A stretch of DNA of 64,000 nt from Pseudaminobacter sp040045035. Lineage in GTDB: Bacteria; Pseudomonadota; Alphaproteobacteria; Rhizobiales; Rhizobiaceae. The stretch is taken from the NCBI RefSeq assembly GCF_040045035.1, contig NZ_JBDZDS010000009.1, forward strand, positions 192,091 through 256,090. Direction: 5' to 3'. The number at the start of each line of letters is the position of its first letter. The stretch's first letter is position 1. The notes beneath the pieces are model-generated. The model saw only the letters and a list, made by a program, of their open reading frames with translations. It had not been told where the DNA came from and did not search any database. Of the stretch, positions 38,824 through 47,262 are shown in pieces. The translations under genes and the position numbers were made by a program.

Positions 38824-40173
38824 TCAGCTGGCCACGAAGTCGTAGATCAGCTTGAGGTTCAGCACCGCGATCACCACGGCGATGACCATGGCGAGGGCGG
38901 TGAGCCAGCGCGGCGCCACCAGCGCGCCCATCTTGGTCTTGCTGGCCGTGAAGAAGACCAGCGGGAACACCGCGAAAGACAGCTGCAGGCTGAGCACCAC
39001 CTGGCTGAGGATCAGGAGCTTCGCCGTGCCGCCTTCGCCGTACCAGATGGTGACGGCGGCGGCCGGCACGATGGCGATGGCGCGGGTGATGAGCCGGCGC
39101 AGCCAGGGCGCCAGCTTGATCTGGATAAAGCCCTCCATGACGATCTGGCCGGCCAGCGTCGCCGTGACGCTGGAATTGATGCCGCAGCAGATCAGCGCGA
39201 TGCCGAACAGCACCGGGGCGATCGACAGGCCAAGCAGCGGGGCAAGCAGGGCATGCGCCTCGGCGATGTCCTCGACATTGGTCTGGCCGACCTTGTTGAA
39301 GGTGGCCGCGGCCAGGATCAGGATCGAGGCGTTGATGACCAGGGCGAAGGTCAGCGCGATGGTGGAGTCCCAGGTGGCGAATCTCAGCGCCTCGCGCTTG
39401 TGCTCCATGCTCTCGCCGTAGGCGCGGGTCTGCACGATGCCTGAATGCAGGTAGAGATTGTGCGGCATGACCGTCGCGCCGATGATGCCGAGCGCGATGT
39501 AGAGCATGTCCGGATTGGTTACGATCTCGGTGGTGGGGGCAAAGCCGCGGATCACGCCGCCCCAATCTGGATCGGCCAGGGCGATCTGGATGGCAAAGCA
39601 GGCCGCGATGACAGCAAGAAGCGCGATGATCAGGGCCTCGACCCAGCGGAAGCCAAGCTTTTGCAGATAGAGGATCAGGAACACGTCGAGCGCGGTGATG
39701 ACGACGCCCAGTTCCAGCGGGATGCCGAAGATGAGGTTGAGGCCGATGGCCGTGCCGATGACCTCGGCAAGGTCGGTGGCGATGATGGCGACCTCGGCCA
39801 TGATCCACAGGACATAGGAGACCTGCTTGCCATAGGCGTCGCGGCAGGCCTGGGCGAGGTCGCGGCCCGAGCCGATGGCGAGCCGGGCGCACAGCGCCTG
39901 CAGCACGACCGCCATGATGTTGGAAATCAGCGCAACGACGAGCAGCGTGTAGCCGAATTTCGAGCCGCCGGCGAGCGAGGTGGCCCAGTTGCCGGGGTCC
40001 ATGTAGCCGACGGCGACGAGATAGCCGGGCCCTATAAAAGCAGCGGCCCGACGCCAGGTCGGGCCGGTGGTTCTAACTGTAATGGAGCGGTGGACATCTG
40101 AGAGAGATGCTTCGCCTCTAGGTTGGCGCCACCCTTCGACTGTTTCAGTAGCGGTTTGGCTGGATAGGTCCAT
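38824..40173 (-). CDS. mntH: Nramp-type Mn2+/divalent metal transporter MntH
   Basis: 449 residues with about eleven helices. The Nramp signature residues are present: the metal-site motif FIGPGYLVAVGYMDPGNWAT (DPGN), ATVMPHNLYLHSG (MPH) in helix 6 and a GINSSVTATLAGQIVMEGF stretch. MntH imports Mn2+ (also Fe2+) with protons across the inner membrane. The N-terminal 35 residues (RQPRGEASLSDVHRSITVRT) are an extra cytoplasmic segment. A Fur/Mur-type box lies just upstream, at 40193-40216, so manganese control by Mur is likely. It stands alone. Confidence 0.95.
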   Translation of the reverse strand: MDLSSQTATETVEGWRQPRGEASLSDVHRSITVRTTGPTWRRAAAFIGPGYLVAVGYMDPGNWATSLAGGSKFGYTLLVVALISNIMAVVLQALCARLAIGSGRDLAQACRDAYGKQVSYVLWIMAEVAIIATDLAEVIGTAIGLNLIFGIPLELGVVITALDVFLILYLQKLGFRWVEALIIALLAVIAACFAIQIALADPDWGGVIRGFAPTTEIVTNPDMLYIALGIIGATVMPHNLYLHSGIVQTRAYGESMEHKREALRFATWDSTIALTFALVINASILILAAATFNKVGQTNVEDIAEAHALLAPLLGLSIAPVLFGIALICCGINSSVTATLAGQIVMEGFIQIKLAPWLRRLITRAIAIVPAAAVTIWYGEGGTAKLLILSQVVLSLQLSFAVFPLVFFTASKTKMGALVAPRWLTALAMVIAVVIAVLNLKLIYDFVAS

Positions 40174-40192
40174 GTTTTGACTTTTTCGCTTA

Positions 40193-40216
40193 TTCGCAAT
40201 TGAAAATCATTAGCAA
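40193..40216 (-). promoter_or_regulatory. Mur/Fur-type manganese-responsive box upstream of mntH
   Basis: On the minus strand TTGCTAATGATTTTCAATTGCGAA, a near-palindrome (TTGCTAAT against ATTGCGAA) with spacing like rhizobial Mur-responsive sequences found before mntH and sitABCD. It ends 20 bases before the mntH start. The region beyond, 40217-40484, shows no gene. Confidence 0.55.
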
Positions 40217-40484
40217 CAAAACCTAGGCACGATCAAGGAGGAAGCAAGAACCGAAGAGTCGATTTTTTTGAGGCAACGGGTGGCTTCGAGATGTAGGCGA
40301 GCACGAGAGGGAGCGTTGACCGCAGGCAGCACGGTCGCCCAGGCTCGATGTTGCGGGCTGGAATGCCGCCAGCACCGCGCGACTGGAGGCGGCGAACTGT
40401 ACAGGGCCATTCGTGCGATCCAGCAGCTTCAATGCCGCTGAATTGTGGCTGGCAGGAGGATAAATTGGTGGTCGGACGCTAGAT

Positions 40485-41312
40485 TCAGCGTTTCCGCGCC
40501 AGCATCTGGATCGGGGCTATCGTCCCGGCGGAAAGCGCCGTCATGACATTGCCGATCCGCTGCGGTGTCGCCGGGCCCATCAGCGTGTGCAGGCCGAGCG
40601 GCGGGATACCGTTCCTGGCCGCGTCCTCGCGCATCTGGCGGCCGAGCTCGAGCGCCATGTCGCGCCGGTTCCTTTCGGCTTCGATGGCAAAGCCGGCGTC
40701 CTCCAGCAATCGCCGATAGGCGTCGGGCGTTTCGACAAAGCTGGTCGCGGTCGTTTCCGCCCAGGGCATGGGGTAGGGCAGTTCGCCGCCATCCATATGC
40801 ATGATGTCGTAGACGGCGAAGACGCCGTCCTTTGCCAGGACGCGATGGATCTCGCGCAGCGCGCCGGCCTTGTCGGCGATGTTCATGCCGACATGGATGA
40901 GGGTTGCGCGCTCGAAGGCCCCATCCCCGAAGGGGAGGGAAAGCGCGCTTGCCTGGACGAACGAAGCGCGGTCGGCGAGCCCGCAGCGCGCCGTCAACGC
41001 GGTGGCAACGCTCACATATTCCGCGGTGAGATCGACGCCGATGACGCTTGCGGCATGATGCTCGGCGAAATAGCGGGCCGGGCCGCCGATGCCGGAGCCG
41101 ACATCCAGGAGCCGCATGCCCGGAGAAAGCGCCAGGTCGTTGGCGAGCTCGGCTGTTGCCGCTAGCCAGCCGAGGTGGAATTCGTCGGCGGCGGAAAGGT
41201 CGGACGGCTGAAGCCTGTCGATGTCCTTTCCGGCACTGCGCAGCGCGTCCAGTATGGCGCGTTCGAGCGCGCCGTGGCTGTAATGCCGGGCGACGTCTCG
41301 TTCGGTGGTCAT
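40485..41312 (-). CDS. class I SAM-dependent methyltransferase
   Basis: 275 residues from ATG 41312, which has GAGGC upstream. The Rossmann SAM site is MRLLDVGSGIGGPARYFAEH (motif I), followed by ASVIGVDLTAEYVSVA (acidic residue binding the ribose), FVQASALSLPFGDGAFERAT and a conserved IHVGMNIADKAGALREIHRV. It resembles UbiE/GMT-like small-molecule methyltransferases. The methyl acceptor is unknown. It is divergent from the zinc metallopeptidase gene. Confidence 0.87.
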   Translation of the reverse strand: MTTERDVARHYSHGALERAILDALRSAGKDIDRLQPSDLSAADEFHLGWLAATAELANDLALSPGMRLLDVGSGIGGPARYFAEHHAASVIGVDLTAEYVSVATALTARCGLADRASFVQASALSLPFGDGAFERATLIHVGMNIADKAGALREIHRVLAKDGVFAVYDIMHMDGGELPYPMPWAETTATSFVETPDAYRRLLEDAGFAIEAERNRRDMALELGRQMREDAARNGIPPLGLHTLMGPATPQRIGNVMTALSAGTIAPIQMLARKR

Positions 41313-41543
41313 GGCCAAGCCTCGTCTGAAACGCTTTTTTCGGAAAACCCGGCGGCAGATTACCCGCTTTGCGGCTTGGCCGGAAGCCCGGGCCGTCGCT
41401 GCCACTGCGTGCCGATGCGGGGTGGGGCGGGCCGCTGCCGTCAAAACCGTGTGACCCGATGCAACCGTTGGAGTAGACTCCGGATTGATGTGACGGCCTG
41501 TGGCAGCGAGCGCGGCCGGATCTGAACAAATAAGGCTGGCATC

Positions 41544-42446
41544 ATGCTCTGGAGAGGCCGTCGACAAAGCGACAATGTCGAGGACGAGCGCGACCAGGGC
41601 GGCTTCGGCGGCGGCATGGGACCGGGCGGCGGCTTCCGCTTCCCGGTCGGCGGCGCCGGCGGCGGTCTCTCTCTTTCGGGCATCATCATCCTTGTGGTGC
41701 TGTTCTTCGGGCTCAGGGCTGTCGGGATCGATCCGATGGAGGTTCTCGACGGTGGCGGCGGGATGGGGCCGGGCGGCACCCAGATCAGCCGCAACGCGCC
41801 GCAATCCAACGACGAGATGAAGCAGTTCGTCGCCACGGTGCTAGCCGAGACGGAAGACACCTGGAGCGGCATCTTCCAGGCACATGGCTGGAAATATGAG
41901 GAGCCGAAGCTGGTGCTGTTCACCGGGCAGACGCGCTCGGGCTGCGGCTTCGCCTCGGCGGCGTCCGGACCGTTCTACTGTCCTGACGACCATAAGGTCT
42001 ATATCGACCTGGCTTTCTACGACCAGCTCAGCCGCCAGTTCGGGGCTTCGGGCGATTTCGCGCAAGCCTATGTGCTGGCGCACGAGGTCGGCCACCATGT
42101 GCAGAACCTGCTCGGCATCCTGCCCAAGGTCAACCAGATGCGGCAGTCGATGGATGAGGAGCAGTCCAACGCCATGTCGGTGCGCGTCGAGCTCCAGGCC
42201 GACTGCTTCGCCGGCATATGGGGGCACTATACGGGGCAGAAGGGATTGCTGGAGAAGGGCGACCTGGAAGAGGCGCTGAACGCCGCCAAGCAGATCGGCG
42301 ACGACACGCTGCAACGGCGTTCGCAGGGCTATGTCGTGCCCGAGACCTTCAACCACGGCACCTCGGCACAGCGCATGAAATGGTTCAAGCGCGGTTTCGA
42401 CAGCGGCAAGCTGCAGGATTGCGACACGTTCAGCAATTCGCCGTGA
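41544..42446 (+). CDS. ypfJ: neutral zinc metallopeptidase (YpfJ family)
   Basis: 300 residues. One N-terminal membrane anchor (about 42-61, SLSGIIILVVLFFGLRAVGI) follows a glycine-rich cytosolic segment (GGFGGGMGPGGGFRFP). The zinc-binding HEVGHHVQNLLGI (HExxH) lies around residue 178, with later VELQADCFAGIWGHY carrying the third ligand Glu. The length is standard. It is an inner-membrane-anchored protease with the active domain outside; substrates are unknown. Monocistronic, 18 kb from any other protease gene in this window. Confidence 0.92.
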   Translation: MLWRGRRQSDNVEDERDQGGFGGGMGPGGGFRFPVGGAGGGLSLSGIIILVVLFFGLRAVGIDPMEVLDGGGGMGPGGTQISRNAPQSNDEMKQFVATVLAETEDTWSGIFQAHGWKYEEPKLVLFTGQTRSGCGFASAASGPFYCPDDHKVYIDLAFYDQLSRQFGASGDFAQAYVLAHEVGHHVQNLLGILPKVNQMRQSMDEEQSNAMSVRVELQADCFAGIWGHYTGQKGLLEKGDLEEALNAAKQIGDDTLQRRSQGYVVPETFNHGTSAQRMKWFKRGFDSGKLQDCDTFSNSP

Positions 42447-42520
42447 GATGGCGGGCGAAAAAGGGGAGCCGATACCACCCCTTGGACGCTGCAAGACGCT
42501 ACGAACAGGATCCCGCAAAC

Positions 42521-42545
42521 AAAAGAAAAGCCGCCCGAAGGCGGC
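42521..42545 (-). terminator. rho-independent terminator of carA
   Basis: On the minus strand GCCGCC (42545-42540), loop TTCG, GGCGGC (42535-42530), then TTTTCTTTT. It lies 31 bases after the carA stop codon. Confidence 0.9.
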
Positions 42546-42575
42546 TCCTCGAAGCATTCGATCAGTCGGGGCGGC

Positions 42576-43778
42576 TCACTGCCCCGCCAGCGCCGGCTCG
42601 GCCTGGCGTGCGCGGACGAAATCGGCGAAGCGGCGGAACAGGTAGTGCGAATCCTGCGGGCCGGGCGAGGCCTCGGGGTGGTGCTGCACCGAGAACACCG
42701 GCTTGCCGGTCAGCGCGATGCCGCAATTCGAGCCGTCGAACAGCGAAACGTGAGTCTCTTCAACGCCTTCCGGCAGCGACTTGGAGTCGACCGCGAAGCC
42801 ATGGTTCATCGACACGATCTCGACCTTGCCAGTGGTGTGGTCCTTGACCGGGTGGTTGGCGCCGTGGTGGCCCTGATGCATCTTCTCGGTCTTGCCGCCA
42901 ACGGCCAGCGCCAACATCTGGTGGCCGAGGCAGATGCCGAAGACGGGAATGTCGGTCTTGAGCAGTTCCCGGATGACCGGCACGGCATATTCGCCGGTCG
43001 CGGCCGGGTCGCCGGGGCCGTTGGAGAGGAAGATGCCGTCCGGCTTCATGGCCAGGATGTCGTCGGCGCTGGTCTTGGCCGGCACCACCGTGACCTTGGC
43101 GCCCAGGCCGGCGATGAGGCGCAGGATGCTGCGCTTGACGCCGTAGTCGACCGCGACCACGTGCATGGTCGGCGCGTCCTGCTCGCCAAAACCCTCGTTC
43201 CAGACCCACGGCGTCTCGCGCCAGACCGAGGACTGGCCGGACGTGACCTCCTTGGCGAGGTCGAGGCCGACCAGGCCGGGCCAGCCGGCGGCGCGGGCCT
43301 TGAGATCGTCGAGATCGAACTTGCCGTCGGGCGAATGCGCGATGACGGCGTTGGGCGCGCCCTTCTGGCGGATCAGCGCGGTGAGCGCGCGGGTGTCGAT
43401 GCCGGAGATGGCGATGACGCCGCGCCGCTTCAGCCACTCGTCGAGGTCGCCCGAGGCGCGGTAGTTCGACGGGTGGGTGACATCGGCCTTGAACACCGCC
43501 CCGACCGCGCCGTTGCGGGCGGCGGGGTTCAGGTCTTCGGCGTCCTCGTCATTGGTGCCGATGTTGCCGATGTGCGGGAAGGTGAAGGTGACGATCTGGC
43601 CGGCATAGGACGGATCGGTGAGGATCTCCTGGTAGCCGGTGAGCGCGGTGTTGAAGCAGACTTCGGCGACGGCTGAGCCGGTGGCGCCGAGGCCTCGGCC
43701 TTCGATCACCGTTCCGTCGGCCAGAACCAGCACTGCGGTCGGCACTTCGGTTGCCCAGGGGGCGGTGTTCGTGGCCAT
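42576..43778 (-). CDS. carA: carbamoyl-phosphate synthase small subunit
   Basis: 400 residues. The N-terminal CarA domain (EICFNTAL-like AEVCFNTALTGYQEILTDPS, NIGTNDEDAED) is followed by the class I glutamine amidotransferase domain: the nucleophile in FGICLGHQMLALA (Cys), and the catalytic His/Glu in QHHPEASPGPQDSHYLF. It hydrolyses glutamine and passes ammonia to CarB. In this window carB is 10 kb away; carA is divergent from yqeY and dnaG as in other rhizobia. The gene ends in a strong terminator. Confidence 0.97.
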   Translation of the reverse strand: MATNTAPWATEVPTAVLVLADGTVIEGRGLGATGSAVAEVCFNTALTGYQEILTDPSYAGQIVTFTFPHIGNIGTNDEDAEDLNPAARNGAVGAVFKADVTHPSNYRASGDLDEWLKRRGVIAISGIDTRALTALIRQKGAPNAVIAHSPDGKFDLDDLKARAAGWPGLVGLDLAKEVTSGQSSVWRETPWVWNEGFGEQDAPTMHVVAVDYGVKRSILRLIAGLGAKVTVVPAKTSADDILAMKPDGIFLSNGPGDPAATGEYAVPVIRELLKTDIPVFGICLGHQMLALAVGGKTEKMHQGHHGANHPVKDHTTGKVEIVSMNHGFAVDSKSLPEGVEETHVSLFDGSNCGIALTGKPVFSVQHHPEASPGPQDSHYLFRRFADFVRARQAEPALAGQ

Positions 43779-44083
43779 GTCAGCTACTCCATATCCAATT
43801 TGTCGCGGTCGGCTTCGTCAGCGGGCAGGCCGGCGCGGCTCGTGCGGCGCCCTGTAGAGGCCGGCAGGGCCAAAGGCGCAGCAAAAAACACGGGGCCCCG
43901 CGTCGCTCGCAAACCCCCGTGCATCACCCAAAAACAAGTCCATGCAAGGCACGGACAATAGGGGAAGGCTCGCGCAGGGTCAATCTGCGCGCGGGCCGCG
44001 GCGGCCAAAAATTTCGCAGTGCAATATGGCGCGGAAGCCGGGCCGGTGGACGGTTTTGCCTTCCCGGCCGGCGGGCATCGTTT

Positions 44084-44132
44084 GAGCATCGGATTATCCG
44101 AAAACCGGATTCCCCTTTTCGGTCCGATGCTC
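44084..44132. repeat. rhizobial palindromic element
   Basis: A 49-bp imperfect palindrome running from GAGCATCGGA (44084-44093) to TCCGATGCTC (44123-44132), with inner arms CCGAAAACC/CTTTTCGG. This sequence type (GAGCATCGGA...TTTTCGG...TCCGATGCTC) is a dispersed intergenic element of rhizobial genomes. It lies between carA and yqeY, probably in a transcribed leader or promoter-free spacer. Confidence 0.75.
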
Positions 44133-44256
44133 TAGACGGGGTGCCCTTCCCGAGGGAATCGGGATCAAGCCATCTGTCGGTGCGGCCATAGAAAACCAGT
44201 TCCCGCCTGCGGGATCGTGGTCTATTGTCGGCGCCAATCCCCAAGGAGTTGTCGCC

Positions 44257-44706
44257 ATGCGCGAGACCATTGCCCAGGCCCTGAAAAACGCGCTGAAGGC
44301 GCAGGACAAGCTTCGCATCTCGACGCTGCGGCTGGTCAACGCGGCCATCCAGGACCGCGACATCTCCAATCGCGGCGCCGGCAAGGACCCGGTGAGCGAC
44401 GACGACATCAGGCAGATCCTGGCCAAGATGGTCAAGCAGCGCGAGGAGTCGGCCAAGGCGTTCGAGGATGGCGGCCGGCCGGAACTGGCCGCGCAGGAGC
44501 GCGAGGAAATCGGGATCATCCGCGAGTATCTGCCCAAGCAGATGGAAGAGGGCGCGGTGAAGCAGGCCGTGGCCGACGCGATCGCCGAGACAGGCGCGGA
44601 AGGCCTGCGCGACATGGGCCGGGTGATGAACCTGCTCAAGGAGCGCTTCACCGGCCAGATGGACTTCGGCAAGGCAGGTGCTATCGTGAAGGCGTCGCTG
44701 CAATAG
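44257..44706 (+). CDS. yqeY: GatB/YqeY domain-containing protein
   Basis: 149 residues of two helical domains, the stand-alone form of the GatB C-terminal domain: LRISTLRLVNAAIQDRDISN, a middle acidic stretch, AQEREEIGIIREYLPKQMEE and GRVMNLLKERFTGQMDFGKA at the end. It probably binds tRNA; the exact role is unknown. In most alphaproteobacteria it sits between carA and dnaG/rpoD, as here, and dnaG follows after an inserted acetyltransferase and a transporter. Confidence 0.92.
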   Translation: MRETIAQALKNALKAQDKLRISTLRLVNAAIQDRDISNRGAGKDPVSDDDIRQILAKMVKQREESAKAFEDGGRPELAAQEREEIGIIREYLPKQMEEGAVKQAVADAIAETGAEGLRDMGRVMNLLKERFTGQMDFGKAGAIVKASLQ

Positions 44707-44758
44707 GGCGGACGCCGGTCCGTCTCGACACCACCACCGGACAGTTCTGCGTGAAGCC

Positions 44759-45319
44759 ATGACGATTCAGATCGTAAAGCCAGCGCTGGAGCATCTGCCG
44801 TCCTATGTGGATGCGCTGCAGCGCGGCTGGTCGCCGGACAATGTGCGGCCCGAATTCACTGCGCGCGAGCATCTGGCGGCGATTGAGGCCGACCCGGCCG
44901 CTTTCCTTGAAAGTCTGGACGACCCCGAAGCCAAGGGCCCGCCGCTGACCCTGCCGGACGGCGCGAAGGTGCCGCGTCTGCCGGGCTATCGCCGCTTCAT
45001 CTGGGACGGTGAAGTGGCCGGCTCGATCGGCTTCCGCTGGCAGGAGGGTACGTCTGCGCTGCCCTCGCATGCGCTTGGCCATATCAGTTATGCGGTGGTG
45101 CCCTGGAAGCGTGGCCGCGGCTATGCCACGCAGGCGCTGGCGCTGATGCTGGAGGACGCACGGGCGCGGGGGCTGCAGTACGTCCAGATCACCGCCCTAC
45201 CCCACAACATCATCTCGCACAAGGTCATCCTCGCCAATGGCGGGGTGCTGATGGGGCGCTTCGTGGAAGATCCGGCCTATGGACGGGCCGAAAGCGTGCG
45301 CTTCCGCATCGATCTTTGA
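44759..45319 (+). CDS. GNAT-family N-acetyltransferase
   Basis: 186 residues, start ATG 44759, 52 bases after yqeY. The GNAT fold carries a long N-terminal extension (PALEHLPSYVDALQRGWSPD, FTAREHLAAIEADPAAFLE) and the acetyl-CoA motif ISYAVVPWKRGRGYATQALA, then ITALPHNIISHKVILANGGV and FVEDPAYGRAESVRFRID. It resembles the RimJ/RimL-like group that acetylates small molecules or protein N-termini; the substrate is unknown. It is possibly cotranscribed with yqeY. It is convergent with the Na/Pi cotransporter. Confidence 0.87.
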   Translation: MTIQIVKPALEHLPSYVDALQRGWSPDNVRPEFTAREHLAAIEADPAAFLESLDDPEAKGPPLTLPDGAKVPRLPGYRRFIWDGEVAGSIGFRWQEGTSALPSHALGHISYAVVPWKRGRGYATQALALMLEDARARGLQYVQITALPHNIISHKVILANGGVLMGRFVEDPAYGRAESVRFRIDL

Positions 45320-45335
45320 AAGGCGCGGGATGGGC

Positions 45336-47000
45336 TCAGCTTGCCCGGAGCCGCGTTCCGCGCAGCAGACCCTGTTCCTCCAGCACCGGATAGACCATTG
45401 AGGTCAGCAGCGAGTTGATCTGCTTGAGGTCGCGGACGGTGTCGAGATGGATCGAGCTCGTCTCGACGCTCTTGGCCGCGCCCTCGCGCAGGCGCTCGAA
45501 ATGGCTGTTGCTGGTCGCCTTCTCGAAATCGCGCAGGCGGTCCTTTTCGACCACGAGCTGGCGCGCGGAGTCGGGATCGCGCGAGATCAGCACGTTGAAG
45601 GCAAGCCGGGCATTGGCAAGCACGGTGGCATGGAAGGCGGAGAGTTCGCGCCAGCCCTCCGGCGTGAACTCCAGCTTGCGCTGTGCCTTCTTCTGAACGT
45701 GGACCAGCATGTTGCGCACGATGATGTCGCCGACCTGCTCGAGCTTGACGCAGGCGCCGAGCAGTTCCTGGCAGCGCAGCGCCTCGTTCTCGGTCATCTG
45801 CTGGATCGTCGCCTTGGCGAGATAGAGTTTTATCGCGGCCGTCTTGCTGTCGACGCGGTCGTCGAGGGCGGCGAGCGCCTTGATCCTGTCGGCGTCGGCG
45901 CTTTCGTAGAGCTCGATGATGCTCTTCAGCATGATCTCGACGGTCTCGCACACGCGCACCACCTCGCGGGTGGCGCTGGCCAGAGCCTGGCTGGGCGTGC
46001 CGAGGTCGGCCTCGTTGAGGGCGCTGAGTTCGATGGTCTCCAGCGACTCGGCCGGTTTCGTCGGCGTGAGGGCGGCCACGATGCGCTGCGAGGCGCGGTA
46101 GACCAGCGGCGAGCAGGGAAGGCCCGCCAGGAGCACGATGACGTTGAAGAGGATGTGCGCGTTGATGATCTGGTCGGGCACCGTCGCGCCGATGAGGGCG
46201 GGCGAGGGCTTGAAGGTCAGGAACAGGACAAGCATCACCAGCGACCCCAGCCCGCGCATCAGAAGGTTGCCGATGGGCACCACGCGGACTTCGGGGGCGG
46301 CGCCGCGTGTCAGCAGCGGCGCGATGATGGAACTGCCGAGATTGACGCCCAGCACCAGCACGATGCCGAGCTCCGGCGGGATCAGCCCGCGCCCGGCGAG
46401 CTGGACCACCAGCAGCACGCCGGCGATGCTGGAATGGAACAGCCAGGTGATCAGGGCCGCCAGCAGATAGGCGGTCACCGGGTCGGTGGAGAAATAGTCG
46501 ATGATGACCGGCAAGAGCTTGCTGTCGCGTAGAGGCTCGGAGGCCTGGCCGATCATTTCGAGCGACAGCAGCAGAAGGCCGATGCCGACGAGGATGCGGC
46601 CGAGCTGGCGCCATTCGCGCCGTTCCGTTGAAAGAAAAATTCCGGTGCCGGCGGCAAGGCACACGGGAACCAGCAGCGACAGGTCGAAGGACAAGACCTT
46701 GACCACCAGCGCAGAGCCGATCTCAGCTCCGCGCACGGCGAGCTGGCCGGCCATGCCGCTGACGATGCCAGCACCGGCAAAGGAGCCTACCAGCAACGTG
46801 ACCGCCGTGGAGCTTTGGAGGGCGATGGCAAGGCCGGTGCCGAGGATGACCGCCATCAGCGGGTTGCGCATGGTGGCACGCAGTCTCTGGCGCAGCACGT
46901 CGCCATAGGCGCGCTCGACGCCGGTGCGCACCATGCGCGTGGCGTAGAGCAGCAGCGCCACCGCCCCGGCCAGATGCAGGAGGACTACCGAGCCGCTCAT
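45336..47000 (-). CDS. Na+/phosphate cotransporter family protein (NptA-like) with PhoU domain
   Basis: 554 residues. The membrane part (1-315) has nine or ten helices and two inverted NaPi repeats with the QSSTAVTLLVGSF and FHSSIAGVLLVVQLAG signatures; PhoU-like helices follow from about 340-540 (ETVEIMLKSIIELYE, EALRCQELLGACVKLEQVGD). It is an inner-membrane Na/Pi symporter or Pi exporter with a regulatory cytoplasmic PhoU tail. The helical tail distinguishes it from short NptA proteins. Convergent with the acetyltransferase and divergent from dnaG. Confidence 0.9.
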   Translation of the reverse strand: MSGSVVLLHLAGAVALLLYATRMVRTGVERAYGDVLRQRLRATMRNPLMAVILGTGLAIALQSSTAVTLLVGSFAGAGIVSGMAGQLAVRGAEIGSALVVKVLSFDLSLLVPVCLAAGTGIFLSTERREWRQLGRILVGIGLLLLSLEMIGQASEPLRDSKLLPVIIDYFSTDPVTAYLLAALITWLFHSSIAGVLLVVQLAGRGLIPPELGIVLVLGVNLGSSIIAPLLTRGAAPEVRVVPIGNLLMRGLGSLVMLVLFLTFKPSPALIGATVPDQIINAHILFNVIVLLAGLPCSPLVYRASQRIVAALTPTKPAESLETIELSALNEADLGTPSQALASATREVVRVCETVEIMLKSIIELYESADADRIKALAALDDRVDSKTAAIKLYLAKATIQQMTENEALRCQELLGACVKLEQVGDIIVRNMLVHVQKKAQRKLEFTPEGWRELSAFHATVLANARLAFNVLISRDPDSARQLVVEKDRLRDFEKATSNSHFERLREGAAKSVETSSIHLDTVRDLKQINSLLTSMVYPVLEEQGLLRGTRLRAS

Positions 47001-47262
47001 GACGACAGGCCCCCGAAGCGACCGGCCAATGATGCCGGCAGAGGGTGCATGCGGTGGTGGCTGTCTTCGCGAATCAGGGTCATTTTGTGTCTGGTCTATA
47101 GATTAGCCGGATAATATTTTTCGTCCACAGCGCCAGTACATTCCAGGCCGACGCAAAGTGTCGGAAATGGAGCGTAGGCCTGTGAAAAGCGGGCATTCTC
47201 CCCACCGGGAGTCGTATCGCGCGGTGGTCGTGTGTATATGGGGGCGAAAGTGAGCCTGTTCC

